The translations under genes were made by a program, and so were the position numbers. The notes beneath the pieces are model-generated. The model was not told the origin of the DNA. It did not search any database and worked only from the letters and a program-made list of their open reading frames with translations. A stretch of 64,000 bases of DNA from Leptospira wolbachii serovar Codice str. CDC (lineage in GTDB: Bacteria > Spirochaetota > Leptospiria > Leptospirales > Leptospiraceae): the NCBI RefSeq assembly GCF_000332515.2, contig NZ_AOGZ02000001.1, positions 126,501-190,500 of the forward strand, in the 5' to 3' direction. Positions 45,178-54,336 of this stretch are shown piece by piece; the stretch's first letter is position 1, and each line of letters opens with the position of its first letter.

Positions 45178-46011
45178 CTATGTGACTCCTTGACGGTTGT
45201 TATTTGTTATTTTTCGCCAGTTTATGTATAAAAACGCACCGAGAAGGAGTAAGGTGACCGCCCCCCCGAATTGCATCATCCTGTATGCGTATATCGTATA
45301 TTTATTTTTTCTCGGATCAAATTGAAAGCAAAATAAAGCAAACTTGTCCACAAAACTCCCAATCTTACCAGAAGATGCCTCAAGAAAGGCAAATTTTAAA
45401 TCTCTTGGTTCGATTTGGATCCCTTGAAAGATTCGTGAAACCTTTCCTTCGGGAGTCAAAACATAAACTCCACTGGCGTGAATGTATTGTTTTGCTTCCG
45501 AATCCCAAGCATACCGAAAGTCCAATTGTTTTGTGAGTGCATCAATGGATTCTTGTGTACCGGTCAGGAGGTGGAGTCCCGATTCTGCTCCCTCTCTACC
45601 ATATTCCTTCAAATAAGCACCTTTTTTGGGAAACGAAATGGATTCGTTTTCTTTCGGGTCAATGGATACCGCAATGTATTGGTATTCTTTGCCGAGAGTC
45701 CAATCGAGCGCCTTTAAACCTTGGAACACACCATTGAGGTGAAAATTGCAAAGTGTAGGGCATTTGAAGTACACCGGAGAGAGAAGGATTGGTTTCCCTT
45801 TGGAGAGAAAATCAGAGAAACGAACGGTTTTCCCAGATTCATCGCGAAACGGGATATCCAAGTTTAGAGACTTTCCAGTGACATCGGAAAATCCGATATT
45901 TTCTAATTCCTTCGGGAGTTTGTTTTCCCGCGTGAGATTGGAATGTGGGTCATACGCATATAAGACCCCAGACCAAAACAAACAAAGTAAAAAGAAAAAT
46001 CTAATGTTCAC
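45178..46011 (-). CDS. SCO1/SenC copper chaperone for cytochrome oxidase
   Basis: 277 residues from the GTG at 46011, which gives a clean signal peptide (FFFLLCLFWSGVLYAY). A longer frame opens at a TTG at 46092 but would overlap the small gene upstream. The thioredoxin-like domain carries the copper site CPTLC and the distant histidine in YIHASGVYVL. A C-terminal membrane helix follows (MMQFGGAVTLLLLGAFLYI). SCO proteins deliver copper to the CuA centre of CoxB, the next gene. Confidence 0.87.
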   Translation of the reverse strand: MNIRFFFLLCLFWSGVLYAYDPHSNLTRENKLPKELENIGFSDVTGKSLNLDIPFRDESGKTVRFSDFLSKGKPILLSPVYFKCPTLCNFHLNGVFQGLKALDWTLGKEYQYIAVSIDPKENESISFPKKGAYLKEYGREGAESGLHLLTGTQESIDALTKQLDFRYAWDSEAKQYIHASGVYVLTPEGKVSRIFQGIQIEPRDLKFAFLEASSGKIGSFVDKFALFCFQFDPRKNKYTIYAYRMMQFGGAVTLLLLGAFLYINWRKITNNNRQGVT

Positions 46012-46030
46012 GAAGGTTTGGCGAATTACC

Positions 46031-46183
46031 CTATTTGGACTGAACGTTTTTCGATTCCATTCCAGGGTTATCCGGAGTGCCCGGATGAACAAAGGAAATA
46101 TAAGCGAAGAATAGAATGTTGATTACGAGTGTGACAAGGAAAGTCCAATAGCCACCCTTATTGTAAAGGTCTGTGTTTTGCAT
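46031..46183 (-). CDS. Small membrane protein leading the cytochrome oxidase operon (50 residues)
   Basis: A short frame that runs ATG to TAG: MQNTDLYNKGGYWTFLVTLV, then a single membrane helix (FLVTLVINILFFAYISFV), then a Pro-rich hydrophilic tail ending VQSK. An AGG ribosome-binding site lies about 8 bases before the ATG. It ends 19 bases before the SCO GTG start and begins the operon opposite ctaA. Small single-helix subunits or assembly factors are common in heme-copper oxidases. That role is inferred from position and shape only. Confidence 0.68.
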   Translation of the reverse strand: MQNTDLYNKGGYWTFLVTLVINILFFAYISFVHPGTPDNPGMESKNVQSK

Positions 46184-46307
46184 AATTTTACCTGATATAG
46201 TCTATACGAAAAACTGCTCTTTTTATCCAACAATTTTTAAAAGATGCAAGATTAATTTTATTTTCCCCAAACTCAGATCACAAAACCTGGAGGAAACAGA
46301 TAGACGT

Positions 46308-47189
46308 ATGACACTCAAACGTTTTTACACCATCCTTTCCGCTATGATCCTTATCAATCTTCTCTACGGACCACTCGTAAGAGCAACAGATTCTGGATTG
46401 GCATGTCCCGATTGGCCGTTATGCCATGGGAAGTTTGTGCCAGAATTTACATTCCAAATTTTTATGGAAGTGGGCCATAGATACTATTCTGGTATCTTAG
46501 GTATTCTTGTAGGGATCGGCTTTATATGGATACTTAGAAATAAAGAGACTCGTGAACGACTGGGAATTGCTGCGACCTTGTCGCTTTTTTTCCTGATTTC
46601 ACAAGTAATCCTTGGGGGACTGACTGTCACAAAGCTCCTCCACCCAACAACCGTTAACCTACACTTACTCAACGCAGTTTTATTATTATCTGCATGCCTT
46701 ACCGTTCGTTTACTCATCTCGGAATCCAGGTCGTCCGTATTCCAATGGAAAAGGCCCGGCAAATATTTTTTTGTTTTTGTACTCATTGTTGTTTTATACC
46801 AACTTTTTCTTGGAGGAAAAGTGAGTTCTCACTATGCAGGACTTGCTTGCCCCGACTTCCCTACTTGTTACGGAGAATGGTTTCCAAAGATGATAGGTAC
46901 CATCCGTTTTCAAATGGAACATAGATTGTTTGGTTACATCGCAACTCTCTCCGTTCTTTCGTTGTCCGCTTACGGAATCCTCTACTTAAATAATGAAAAA
47001 GTTAAAAAGTGCCTTAAAATTGCGGCATATTTGATTTCTTTCCAAATTCTTCTTGGCGCCATGAACGTTTTATATCAACTTCCGAAACTAATTACCGGAT
47101 TACACACGCTAAATGGTGTTCTCGTATTCATGTTTTGTTTTATTGCTGCTTTTTATCATTTTAGGTCTGAGGAAAAAGAGGTTTTATAA
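46308..47189 (+). CDS. ctaA: Heme A synthase CtaA (COX15 family)
   Basis: 293 residues from the ATG at 46308, with GGAGG 14 bases upstream. The frame is open earlier but only over the divergent promoter region. There are eight membrane helices in two repeats. Each repeat has a cysteine-pair loop ([10 protein letters not shown] and [10 protein letters not shown]) and a heme-binding histidine ([17 protein letters not shown]). CtaA oxidises heme O to heme A for the oxidase encoded divergently. Its stop overlaps the ctaB ATG. Confidence 0.92.
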   Translation: MTLKRFYTILSAMILINLLYGPLVRATDSGLACPDWPLCHGKFVPEFTFQIFMEVGHRYYSGILGILVGIGFIWILRNKETRERLGIAATLSLFFLISQVILGGLTVTKLLHPTTVNLHLLNAVLLLSACLTVRLLISESRSSVFQWKRPGKYFFVFVLIVVLYQLFLGGKVSSHYAGLACPDFPTCYGEWFPKMIGTIRFQMEHRLFGYIATLSVLSLSAYGILYLNNEKVKKCLKIAAYLISFQILLGAMNVLYQLPKLITGLHTLNGVLVFMFCFIAAFYHFRSEEKEVL

Positions 47190-48043
47190 TGTTCCGATTG
47201 TGGAACCAACTCACAAAACCTAGAGTCACTGTACTTGTCCTTGCTACCGTTCTTCCGGGAATGTATTTAGGAACTACGGGATATCCATCTCTTTGGGAAA
47301 TATTCATCACACTTTTTGGCACTTACTTAATGAGTTCCGCCTCTTTCATTCTCAATCAATACATTGAAAGAGAAAGAGATGCTGTGATGTACAGGACAAA
47401 ACAAAGACCGATTCCTTCTGGTGAAATTTCACCTATTTTTGCGCTTTCTTTGGGAGTTACCGTTGCGGTTCTTGCATTTGGAATTTTAACTTACTTTGTC
47501 AACCTGCTAACGGCCGTTTGTGCTTTTTCGGCTTTACTTTCTTATGTGTTTTTATATACAATTTGGTTAAAACCAAGAACAGAACAAAACATTGTTATCG
47601 GTGGGATTTCTGGATGTATTGGACCACTGATTGGATACGCTGCCATGGCGAATGCCCTTCCCATCCCAGCTTGGGTTTTATTTTTAATGATTTTTCTTTG
47701 GACACCGGCACATTTTTGGGCATTGGCGATTTTCTTAAAAGATGATTATGCGTTTGCAGGAATTCCGATGATGCCTGTGGTTTCAGGAATTCAGAAAACA
47801 GTGAACCAGATTTTTTTATATGCTATTGCTTATTCTGCTTCCGTCATTGGGTTTTACTTTGCGGATCCTCGGATGGGCGTACTCTTCCTTATTTCTGCAA
47901 TCCTCCTAACGATTTTGATTTTGGTATTTGCCTATCGATTGAAACTTTCCCAAGATAAATTACTCGCAAAAAGGTTTTTCTTCTTTAGCATCCTCCACTT
48001 ATTTTTGGTAAGTTTAGCCATAGTCATCGATTCTAAAATCTAG
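47189..48043 (+). CDS. ctaB: Protoheme IX farnesyltransferase (heme O synthase)
   Basis: 284 residues of the UbiA prenyltransferase superfamily with about nine membrane helices. The first Asp-rich motif reads [19 protein letters not shown], the CtaB hallmark, and the second region has [16 protein letters not shown]. It attaches a farnesyl group to protoheme to make heme O, the substrate of CtaA. The ATG overlaps the ctaA stop (TAATG), so the two are coupled. Confidence 0.95.
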   Translation: MFRLWNQLTKPRVTVLVLATVLPGMYLGTTGYPSLWEIFITLFGTYLMSSASFILNQYIERERDAVMYRTKQRPIPSGEISPIFALSLGVTVAVLAFGILTYFVNLLTAVCAFSALLSYVFLYTIWLKPRTEQNIVIGGISGCIGPLIGYAAMANALPIPAWVLFLMIFLWTPAHFWALAIFLKDDYAFAGIPMMPVVSGIQKTVNQIFLYAIAYSASVIGFYFADPRMGVLFLISAILLTILILVFAYRLKLSQDKLLAKRFFFFSILHLFLVSLAIVIDSKI

Positions 48044-48087
48044 GTTTTTTGATTGATTTGGGTGGGATTCCTGGTTTTCTTCAGCCC

Positions 48088-48753
48088 ATGAGCATACTTG
48101 CACGTTATTTCTCTAAATCCGATTTGGATGAAATTAAGTCAGCGGTCGGAGAGGCAGAGTCCAAAACCTCCGCAGAAATCGTTCCCTTTTTTGCCGAATC
48201 TTCTCACCATTACAAGGAATGGGCCTGGTTTGGAGCCTTTCTTATGGGTGGGCTCAGCGGTGTTACCTTTTATACAGCCCAAAATCTTTATAGTCTTGTT
48301 TGGGGTGGCGAGTCCTTCTTTGCTGTTCTTTCTGTTTGGGTTGGGGCACTTTTGGGGTTAGCCATCACAGCAGTATTCCCAAAAGTCAGAATCAACTTAG
48401 TATCTAGGGGCGCAAAACAATACTTTGTCGACCTAAGAGCCAAAGAAGCCTTTTTAGATGAAGAAGTTTTTAGAACCAAAAATAGAACAGGAATTTTAAT
48501 CTACATTTCTTTATTTGAACACTTCGTGCGAGTATTACCTGATAAAGAAATTGCGAAAGTAGTTCCTAAATCTGAATGGAATGAAGCTGTTCGTTTGATT
48601 GTGGATGGGATGAAGTCGAATAAGAAAAAAGATGGGATTGTTTCGAGTATTCTCTTTTGTGGAGACCTCCTTAAAAAATACAATATCCAAATTGAGAAGG
48701 ACGACAAAAACGAAATCTCCAACGAAATCCGTGACGGTGGGAAATTGATGTAA
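48088..48753 (+). CDS. TPM-domain membrane protein (short form)
   Basis: 221 residues from the ATG at 48088. A TTG 13 codons earlier is possible but less likely. It starts with a TPM-type domain (FSKSDLDEIKSAVGEAESKTSAEIVPFF) that is interrupted by two membrane helices (~45-100), then continues (YFVDLRAKEAFLDEEVFRTKNRTGILIYIS). It has no signal peptide. TPM proteins are small membrane-linked proteins whose biochemical role is debated. The stop overlaps the ATG of the next TPM gene. Confidence 0.78.
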   Translation: MSILARYFSKSDLDEIKSAVGEAESKTSAEIVPFFAESSHHYKEWAWFGAFLMGGLSGVTFYTAQNLYSLVWGGESFFAVLSVWVGALLGLAITAVFPKVRINLVSRGAKQYFVDLRAKEAFLDEEVFRTKNRTGILIYISLFEHFVRVLPDKEIAKVVPKSEWNEAVRLIVDGMKSNKKKDGIVSSILFCGDLLKKYNIQIEKDDKNEISNEIRDGGKLM

Positions 48754-49676
48754 TGAATATCAACCCTAAGTCTATAAATACAAAATTACATTCTATTATT
48801 AAACAACCGAAAGTATGGTTATTTGTTTTGGTTCTTTTGCAGACCTTTACAGAGCTCTCTCCTTTCCCAGTTCCTAAACTCGAAAGACGAGTGATGGACC
48901 ATGCAGGAATTTTATCAGAAGCTACCATAACCCAATTGGAATCCAATCTAAAACAATTTGAAGTGGATACATCTAATCAAATTGCCGTATATACGACCCC
49001 TAGCCTACACGATGAAACCATAGAAGATGTCTCGATCCAGATCTTTGATGAATGGAAACTGGGACAAAAAAACAAAAACAATGGTGTCCTCCTTCTCATT
49101 GCACCTAACGAAAGAAAGATGAGAATCGCTGTGGGCCGAGGTCTTGAAGGGGCCCTCACCGACATACAAGCTAAACAAATTATCCGCAATGAACTTAGGC
49201 CCAGTTTTAAATCGGGTGATATGGACGGTGGAGTTACTGCAGGAGTCAATGCCATAATGGCTGCCATTCGTGGGGAATACGCACCTTCAGAAGATGATGT
49301 GGACACAACTGGGAGTGATGCTTCTGCAGAGGTCACATCAGGAGTGGTTGGTGCCATATTTACATTTTTTTCTCTTTTTATACCAGCCGTTGGCGGAATT
49401 GTTTTCAGTATCATAGGCATTTTAATCACTTATCCTTTGTTAGTTGAAATCTTTGGTGGAACCGTTGCACTTTTTGTTGCTATTGCCCTATTTGTTTTGG
49501 TAATGATTTTAAAAAGAATCTTTGGCCTTGGCCAAGGTGGTGGCGGGTCTGGAGATGGTTTTTTCAGTGGTGGAGGTTGGTCTAGCGGGGGAGATTCCTG
49601 GTCCTCCGGTGGTTCTGATAGTTGGTCAGGTGGTGGTGGAGATTCTGCGGGGGGTGGGTCTTCCGGCGATTGGTAG
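48753..49676 (+). CDS. TPM-domain (YgcG-type) exported protein with Gly/Ser tail
   Basis: 307 residues. An N-terminal hydrophobic signal (WLFVLVLLQTFTELSPF) precedes a complete TPM domain (RRVMDHAGILSEATITQLESN, then QIAVYTTPSLHDETIEDVS, NNGVLLLIAPNERKMRIAVGRGLEG). Two membrane helices follow near 190-250, then a Gly/Ser/Trp low-complexity tail (GGGGSGDGFFSGGGWSSGGD...). This is the usual YgcG layout, often linked to LemA; no lemA gene is present here. It is translationally coupled to the shorter TPM gene, suggesting a two-protein complex. Confidence 0.86.
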   Translation: MNINPKSINTKLHSIIKQPKVWLFVLVLLQTFTELSPFPVPKLERRVMDHAGILSEATITQLESNLKQFEVDTSNQIAVYTTPSLHDETIEDVSIQIFDEWKLGQKNKNNGVLLLIAPNERKMRIAVGRGLEGALTDIQAKQIIRNELRPSFKSGDMDGGVTAGVNAIMAAIRGEYAPSEDDVDTTGSDASAEVTSGVVGAIFTFFSLFIPAVGGIVFSIIGILITYPLLVEIFGGTVALFVAIALFVLVMILKRIFGLGQGGGGSGDGFFSGGGWSSGGDSWSSGGSDSWSGGGGDSAGGGSSGDW

Positions 49677-49745
49677 ATCAGAATTTTGATTACTATTGGA
49701 CAAACTAATTTCTTTAAATGGGAAGCCAAATTGATTTACAGAGAC

Positions 49746-49771
49746 CACCTAACATAACTTTTTGTTAGGTG
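49746..49771. terminator. Inverted repeat across the stop codon of the phosphatase gene
   Basis: CACCTAAC (49746-49753) and GTTAGGTG (49764-49771) form an 8-base stem with a 10-base A/T-rich loop. It covers the stop codon of the minus-strand phosphatase gene at 49765 and lies between convergent genes. The T-tract is poor on both strands, so termination efficiency is uncertain. Confidence 0.45.
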
Positions 49772-51843
49772 ATTTCTATAAAAATAAGAGTGGAATCATC
49801 CTTCCACTGTGATTTGTTCATCCTCTGAAATAACATGGTTTGGATAGAGGGAACAACTTCCGCAAATGGTAAAGATACGGTACTTTGAATTACCTCTAAC
49901 AAATCGGTCCAAGCCTGGGTTCCATCTGATTCGTTTAACTCTTCAAACAAACCGTCGGTATACAAAAAGATTCGGTCCCCCGATTCCACCTTTGATTCTA
50001 ATATTCCATACCGGTAGTGTTCCAAAATTCCAATGATGGGACCTGTGTTTTCTAACTTAGCGAAGGCTCCATTTTTTTTCATGTGGATTTGGTTTTGGAC
50101 ACCGCCTCCCGCGTAACGAAGGATTTTTTGATGAAAATCAAAATCCATTACGAGTGCTGGGAAATAAATTTGAAGGTCTGCATTTTTATCATAAAAATGT
50201 TGGTTCATGTAAAACAACAAATCATTCGGTCGCATGGCAACAGCAGATACACGCTCAAATTCCGATTGGATCATCATGGAATAGAGCGCCGCTTGTAAAC
50301 CGTGACCTGTCGCATCACCCAAGAAGAATCGATAATAAAAATCCTGAATTCGTTTTACGAAATATATGTCACCACCAACTTCAGCAATTGGTTTGTATAA
50401 AATATCTACTTTCAAATAAGAATCTATATCGGGGAGTTTAGTGACACTTTGGATGATGGACTTCGCAAGTCTCATATCCTTTCCAATTTGATCCAGTTTT
50501 CCTTGCAGTTCCTCTGTTTTGTCTTTGACTCGAGTTTCCAGTCGTTCATTTAATTCTTTTAGTTGGTTTTGTACACCTTGTAAAGTTTGGTTTTTATCTG
50601 AAAGTTCAATTGCCAAATCTTCTGCCTCAACAAATCCTTTAGAAAAGTTTCTAGCTATGTAAATGGACTGTACAAAAAACATAGTAAATATTCCAAAATG
50701 TATGGTAAGGGGGCCATGAATGATTAGGTTATTTACCAAAATATCATTGATAAAACTGGCAATAAAGATTGCAAAACTAACCAAAAAGATAATGGAACCT
50801 GGTAACGAATCACGAATGGCTCTGGCCAAAACAAAAAATGCATAGAATGCTCCCGCCAAAGTAAAAATCTGAAACGGAACCATTAAATACGTGTAAAACG
50901 ATGATCTAGTCACCAAAACAATAAAACAAAAAGCAAAACCTAGGTATTTTAAGAATTCATAAACTCGTCTTGAAAAATAAGGTTTAAAGAGTAAATAAAC
51001 GTACCTGGCAAAAATAGGTGTGATTAGAAAGAAACTTAAGTAACTTAATTTTAAATGGATTTCCCATGGAAGGTCAGGATACAATTGAATAATGTATTTA
51101 TTCCCTGTAACAAACACCCGTAAGGCGACAAGAATACAAGTGAGCGCAAACCAATAAGTAAACGGATCTTTTTTTCTGTTCCAAAATAAAAACAAATGAT
51201 AAATACCCATAAACAAAATGCTTCCAACGAGCAACATATCTCGTAAAATAGCGAATTCATATTTGTTATGGATATCGGAGGTTCTTCCAAGTATGATCAC
51301 TTGGGCAGGTCCCCCCTTTCTATGGTGGTAATTGGAAATTTGTAATAGTATAGAAGTTTGGTTTTCTTTTGGAAAAAAATCGACAATGCGAGGACGGTAT
51401 TCGGGTTTTCCAGTTTGGTAGGAGGTGGCTACCACACCGTTCGATGTCACTTTCACCCCATCAATAAACAGGTTGTAGGCGGTCTCCATCTCAGGGACCT
51501 TTAAAGAAAGGGGAATTCCTTTATGTCCATGATTTATTTTAAGGCTAAAGGTAGCATAACCATCACCAGCAAGGAATCCCCTTTTAAAAAAAGACTCTGA
51601 CCAAATTCCGGGAACTTCAAAGAAGTGAGGTTCTCGTGTTGAGTCCAAAGTTTCTAACTCTATGGGAGAAATCAAAAGACCAGGATAGTATTCCCAGTCT
51701 CCTGCAAGTTCTATTGTTTTTGTTTGGTCTTTTAGATACGACTCGGCAGATAGAACCCCTCTTTCCACCTTGGGAGGCACTTCTTTCGGCATACAGGAAA
51801 TCAGTGCCAAACACCAAACCATTCCGAACCATCGGAAATTCAT
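49765..51843 (-). CDS. 7TMR-DISM sensor fused to a SpoIIE/PP2C phosphatase
   Basis: About 692 residues from the ATG at 51843; the frame is open further, into the citrate synthase gene. A lipoprotein-like signal (FGMVWCLALISC) precedes a periplasmic 7TMR-DISMED2 beta-sandwich (GYATFSLKINHG, AYNLFIDGVKV), then seven membrane helices, a coiled coil (NQTLQGVQNQLKELNERLE) and a SpoIIE-type phosphatase. Its core keeps the canonical FLGDATGHGLQAAL, unlike the other two phosphatases here. The C-terminus has YTDGLFE and KDDSTLIFIEI. It should sense a ligand and dephosphorylate a STAS-type partner; a STAS gene lies about 1.4 kb upstream. Confidence 0.87.
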   Translation of the reverse strand: MNFRWFGMVWCLALISCMPKEVPPKVERGVLSAESYLKDQTKTIELAGDWEYYPGLLISPIELETLDSTREPHFFEVPGIWSESFFKRGFLAGDGYATFSLKINHGHKGIPLSLKVPEMETAYNLFIDGVKVTSNGVVATSYQTGKPEYRPRIVDFFPKENQTSILLQISNYHHRKGGPAQVIILGRTSDIHNKYEFAILRDMLLVGSILFMGIYHLFLFWNRKKDPFTYWFALTCILVALRVFVTGNKYIIQLYPDLPWEIHLKLSYLSFFLITPIFARYVYLLFKPYFSRRVYEFLKYLGFAFCFIVLVTRSSFYTYLMVPFQIFTLAGAFYAFFVLARAIRDSLPGSIIFLVSFAIFIASFINDILVNNLIIHGPLTIHFGIFTMFFVQSIYIARNFSKGFVEAEDLAIELSDKNQTLQGVQNQLKELNERLETRVKDKTEELQGKLDQIGKDMRLAKSIIQSVTKLPDIDSYLKVDILYKPIAEVGGDIYFVKRIQDFYYRFFLGDATGHGLQAALYSMMIQSEFERVSAVAMRPNDLLFYMNQHFYDKNADLQIYFPALVMDFDFHQKILRYAGGGVQNQIHMKKNGAFAKLENTGPIIGILEHYRYGILESKVESGDRIFLYTDGLFEELNESDGTQAWTDLLEVIQSTVSLPFAEVVPSIQTMLFQRMNKSQWKDDSTLIFIEIT

Positions 51844-51865
51844 TGAGAATGCTAGTTTAACTGAC

Positions 51866-53146
51866 CTATAGGCGATTCTGAACGGGGATGTACTTTCTTT
51901 GGTTTTCACCCACATATATTTGTTTTGGACGAACTTTTGAGAAGTCTCCCTTCATCCTTTGTTCTCTCCAATGAGCAAGCCATCCAGGAAGTCTACCAAT
52001 CACTTGCATTACAGAGAACATATTCTTAGGGATTCCCAATGTGTGAAATACTAACCCTGAGTAATATTCTAAGTTAGGATAGAGGAGATTTTCCATAAAA
52101 TAGGAGTCGTTCCAAACTATTTCGTCAATTTGGAGAGCCACATCTTCCACGGCACTCAACTTTCTACCTTTATAAAATTCGCGTATGATCTCGCGAGCCA
52201 CTTGGGCACGAGGGCTTACCACATCATAGGCCTTTTGTCCAAACCCGTTAGTTTGAATGTTTAGGCCACCACGTTTGAACCTTTCGAAATAATCTTTAAC
52301 GGGTGTTTTTGTTTTGATGATGTCTTCAATAAGACCAATCGCTGCGGTGGGTCGTCCACCTTCACGAGCTCCCCATTGCGCCATGATCCCAGCTGAAATT
52401 GATGCAAATAAATTGGCTTGTGTGGATCCAACCACTTGTACGGCCGTGTTGGATACATTTTGTTCGTGGTCCGCATGTAGAATCCACATTTGGTTTAATA
52501 TACGATCAAACTCTTCGGGAACCGCATAATTGTCCGCAGGCATTTTATGCATCATGTAAAGGAAGTTGGTGCAATATGGATTTTTATCCAATGGATAAAC
52601 AAACGGGTGTCCTACGGCATGTTTGTATGTGAACGCAGCAATGGTACGAATTTTTGCGAGTAATCTTGCGATTAGATCCACACCCATATCCAGCTTCTCT
52701 TCATATTCTTGAAGATAATAACTAGAAAGAGAAGTTACCATCACCGATAAAACAGCGAGTGGGTTGGCAACACCAGGAAAACCATCAAAGAGATTCAACA
52801 TATCTTCGTGGATCATTGAGTGTTTAGAGAGGCGACTTGAAAAATCGTTTAACTCTTGCTTGGTGGGAAGATTTCCATAAATTAATAAAAACGAAGTTTC
52901 CACAAATGTGGAATGGTAAGCAAGTTCTTTCAGGTCATAACCACGATAAGTCAATTCACCTTTTTCTGGATCACGTCTAGATACTTTCGACAAACCGAGG
53001 GCTGTGTTAAACAAACCGGGATCCACTGTGACTAGGCCGGTTTTTCTATAAAAATCGGTTAGGTCGATTCCTTCTTTTCCATCGGTACCAACGATGACCG
53101 GTAATTTGTATGTTTTGCCCTTGACGTGGAATTCCACTTCACTCAT
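51866..53146 (-). CDS. gltA: Citrate synthase
   Basis: A 426-residue type-II citrate synthase, which joins acetyl-CoA and oxaloacetate to enter the TCA cycle. The N-terminal beta domain (GIDLTDFYRKTGLVTVDPG) and the catalytic regions are present: the histidine in WILHADHEQNVSNTAV, YKHAVGHPFVYP, and the later catalytic region around KAYDVVSPRAQVA. The succinate from the GABA pathway encoded elsewhere in the window would feed the same cycle. It appears to be monocistronic. Confidence 0.95.
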   Translation of the reverse strand: MSEVEFHVKGKTYKLPVIVGTDGKEGIDLTDFYRKTGLVTVDPGLFNTALGLSKVSRRDPEKGELTYRGYDLKELAYHSTFVETSFLLIYGNLPTKQELNDFSSRLSKHSMIHEDMLNLFDGFPGVANPLAVLSVMVTSLSSYYLQEYEEKLDMGVDLIARLLAKIRTIAAFTYKHAVGHPFVYPLDKNPYCTNFLYMMHKMPADNYAVPEEFDRILNQMWILHADHEQNVSNTAVQVVGSTQANLFASISAGIMAQWGAREGGRPTAAIGLIEDIIKTKTPVKDYFERFKRGGLNIQTNGFGQKAYDVVSPRAQVAREIIREFYKGRKLSAVEDVALQIDEIVWNDSYFMENLLYPNLEYYSGLVFHTLGIPKNMFSVMQVIGRLPGWLAHWREQRMKGDFSKVRPKQIYVGENQRKYIPVQNRL

Positions 53147-53202
53147 GAAAAGACCTCTCTCCCTCCTATCTTACGGAAGGGAAGTTTGGAATCTAGAATA
53201 AT

Positions 53203-53553
53203 TTAGACTTGGGTGAGTGCAGAATTAAGAGAATCGTGAATGAGGACAAAGTCAGTCAAACCAACAATATCCATCACCTTACGGAAGTGGGTATTGAGTC
53301 CGGCAAACTCGATTTTTCCCTGGTTCTCAGATGATTTTGTGATCAGGCTGATCAGGGTGGCAATTCCAGCAGAATTGATATAAGAAGTTTCAGAAAAGTT
53401 CAAAATGACACGAAGGCGTTTGTCTGCCGGGATGGATTCGTAAGATTCAACAATCTCTTCTTCGGCTTCGGATGTGATTTCGCCAGAAATATGGATCACA
53501 GGGAGATTTCCCCCGTTCTCAAATCCCAATCGAATCTTAAACTCTTCCATCAT
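53203..53553 (-). CDS. STAS-domain protein, anti-sigma-factor-antagonist-like
   Basis: 116 residues from the first of two consecutive ATGs at 53553, with CTGGAAG upstream; an earlier in-frame start lacks a ribosome-binding site. The STAS core reads ILNFSETSYINSAGIATLIS, with Ser61 at the position phosphorylated in SpoIIAA/RsbV. It matches the other STAS protein of the window (26599-26949) in length and layout. The nearest phosphatase candidate is the 7TM/SpoIIE protein at 49765. A GHKL-type partner would be needed for a complete partner switch. Confidence 0.85.
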   Translation of the reverse strand: MMEEFKIRLGFENGGNLPVIHISGEITSEAEEEIVESYESIPADKRLRVILNFSETSYINSAGIATLISLITKSSENQGKIEFAGLNTHFRKVMDIVGLTDFVLIHDSLNSALTQV

Positions 53554-53595
53554 TAGCTTCCAGGGAAATCCACCGAGAACGCGGGTCAACTAAAA

Positions 53596-53817
53596 TTAGG
53601 ATTTCGATTTTCTTTCTTCTTTCGTCATTCGACCGAAGGGTTGTTTGCATTTTCGACAGACAAAGTATACATCTGTTGGTGTAGCTGATATCCCGACAAG
53701 ACCCATGGCGATCATTCCCCAAGCGGAATACTTTACAACTTTGCGTGCACTTTCATCGTCACGTGTGGTCCCACAATCACAAGTGGGTCGATCAGCTTTT
53801 TTAATGATTTGGTTCAT
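53596..53817 (-). CDS. Small zinc-ribbon membrane protein
   Basis: 73 residues from the ATG at 53817. A CDC cysteine pair near residue 11 and a CRKC pair near residue 54 probably bind one zinc. They flank a single hydrophobic segment (YSAWGMIAMGLVGISATPTDVYFV). The layout resembles small membrane zinc-ribbon proteins, but no function is known. It lies between a STAS gene and a cytochrome c gene on the same strand. Confidence 0.65.
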   Translation of the reverse strand: MNQIIKKADRPTCDCGTTRDDESARKVVKYSAWGMIAMGLVGISATPTDVYFVCRKCKQPFGRMTKEERKSKS

Positions 53818-53868
53818 AAAGACAAGTGTTCGGTTCCGACCCGTAGGCGGAACCGAAAAAGACAATGA

Positions 53869-54273
53869 TTAATTTTTAGAAAGGTGTTCTACGTATTTAG
53901 CAAGGATGCGAATGTTATCATCACCCAAATGTCCGTAAGCAACCATAGGAGATCCTTTGATTCCTTCTTTTAAAGTTTTAGTCACGCCCGCAGCAGTGTT
54001 TCCATTTTTCCATTCAGAAGCAGGAGATTTGTAGTTTCTTGGTTTTGGGTTGAGAGCAGCAGCAGCAGCACCGTCACCAGCACCTTTCTCACCATGGCAA
54101 GAAGAGCAGTTTTGTAGGTAGAGTTCTTCCCCTTTTGCAAGATCAGGATCCGCACTAGCACTAGATTCAACAGCAGCTGGTGTTTCTTCTTTTGGTTTGG
54201 AATCGCCACAGGCTACCATCACGAATGCGAAGGAGAGTGCGAATAAAGAGACTAAGACTTTTTTTGAGTTCAT
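53869..54273 (-). CDS. Lipoprotein cytochrome c, class I
   Basis: 134 residues. The signal ends in MVACG, so the mature protein is probably a lipoprotein (Cys22). One heme c site, CSSCH, lies near residues 55-59, and methionines in the SPMVAYG region can supply the axial ligand. An Ala/Glu/Ser-rich linker separates the anchor from the domain. A membrane-tethered cytochrome c is a reasonable electron donor to the caa3 oxidase encoded at 41219-46183, but that link is inference. Confidence 0.87.
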   Translation of the reverse strand: MNSKKVLVSLFALSFAFVMVACGDSKPKEETPAAVESSASADPDLAKGEELYLQNCSSCHGEKGAGDGAAAAALNPKPRNYKSPASEWKNGNTAAGVTKTLKEGIKGSPMVAYGHLGDDNIRILAKYVEHLSKN

Positions 54274-54288
54274 TTCTTACTCCGAGAT

Positions 54289-54314
54289 AAGGATGGCTCC
54301 AGTCTCTCATCCTT
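54289..54314. terminator. Hairpin between the cytochrome c gene and the epimerase gene
   Basis: AAGGATG (54289-54295) and CATCCTT (54308-54314) form a 7-base stem with a 12-base loop. It lies in the 63-base gap between the end of the epimerase gene and the start of the cytochrome c gene. The T-tract is better on the plus strand (CTTGTCTTTT). Confidence 0.35.
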
Positions 54315-54336
54315 CTTGTCTTTTGAAAAGAAGAAA

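Noticed and set aside
46012..46092. Longer SCO protein from a TTG start
   Set aside because: It would overlap the small membrane-protein gene and put a basic, non-export sequence before the obvious signal peptide that begins at the GTG at 46011.
46031..46183. Possible frameshift in the 50-residue gene
   Set aside because: A first reading seemed to contain one extra base near 46141. The coordinates of the ctaA frame fix the number of bases here, and the small frame is intact at 153 bases.
49540..49676. Gly/Ser/Trp repeats as a DNA repeat element
   Set aside because: They encode the low-complexity tail typical of YgcG-type TPM proteins and do not recur elsewhere in the window.
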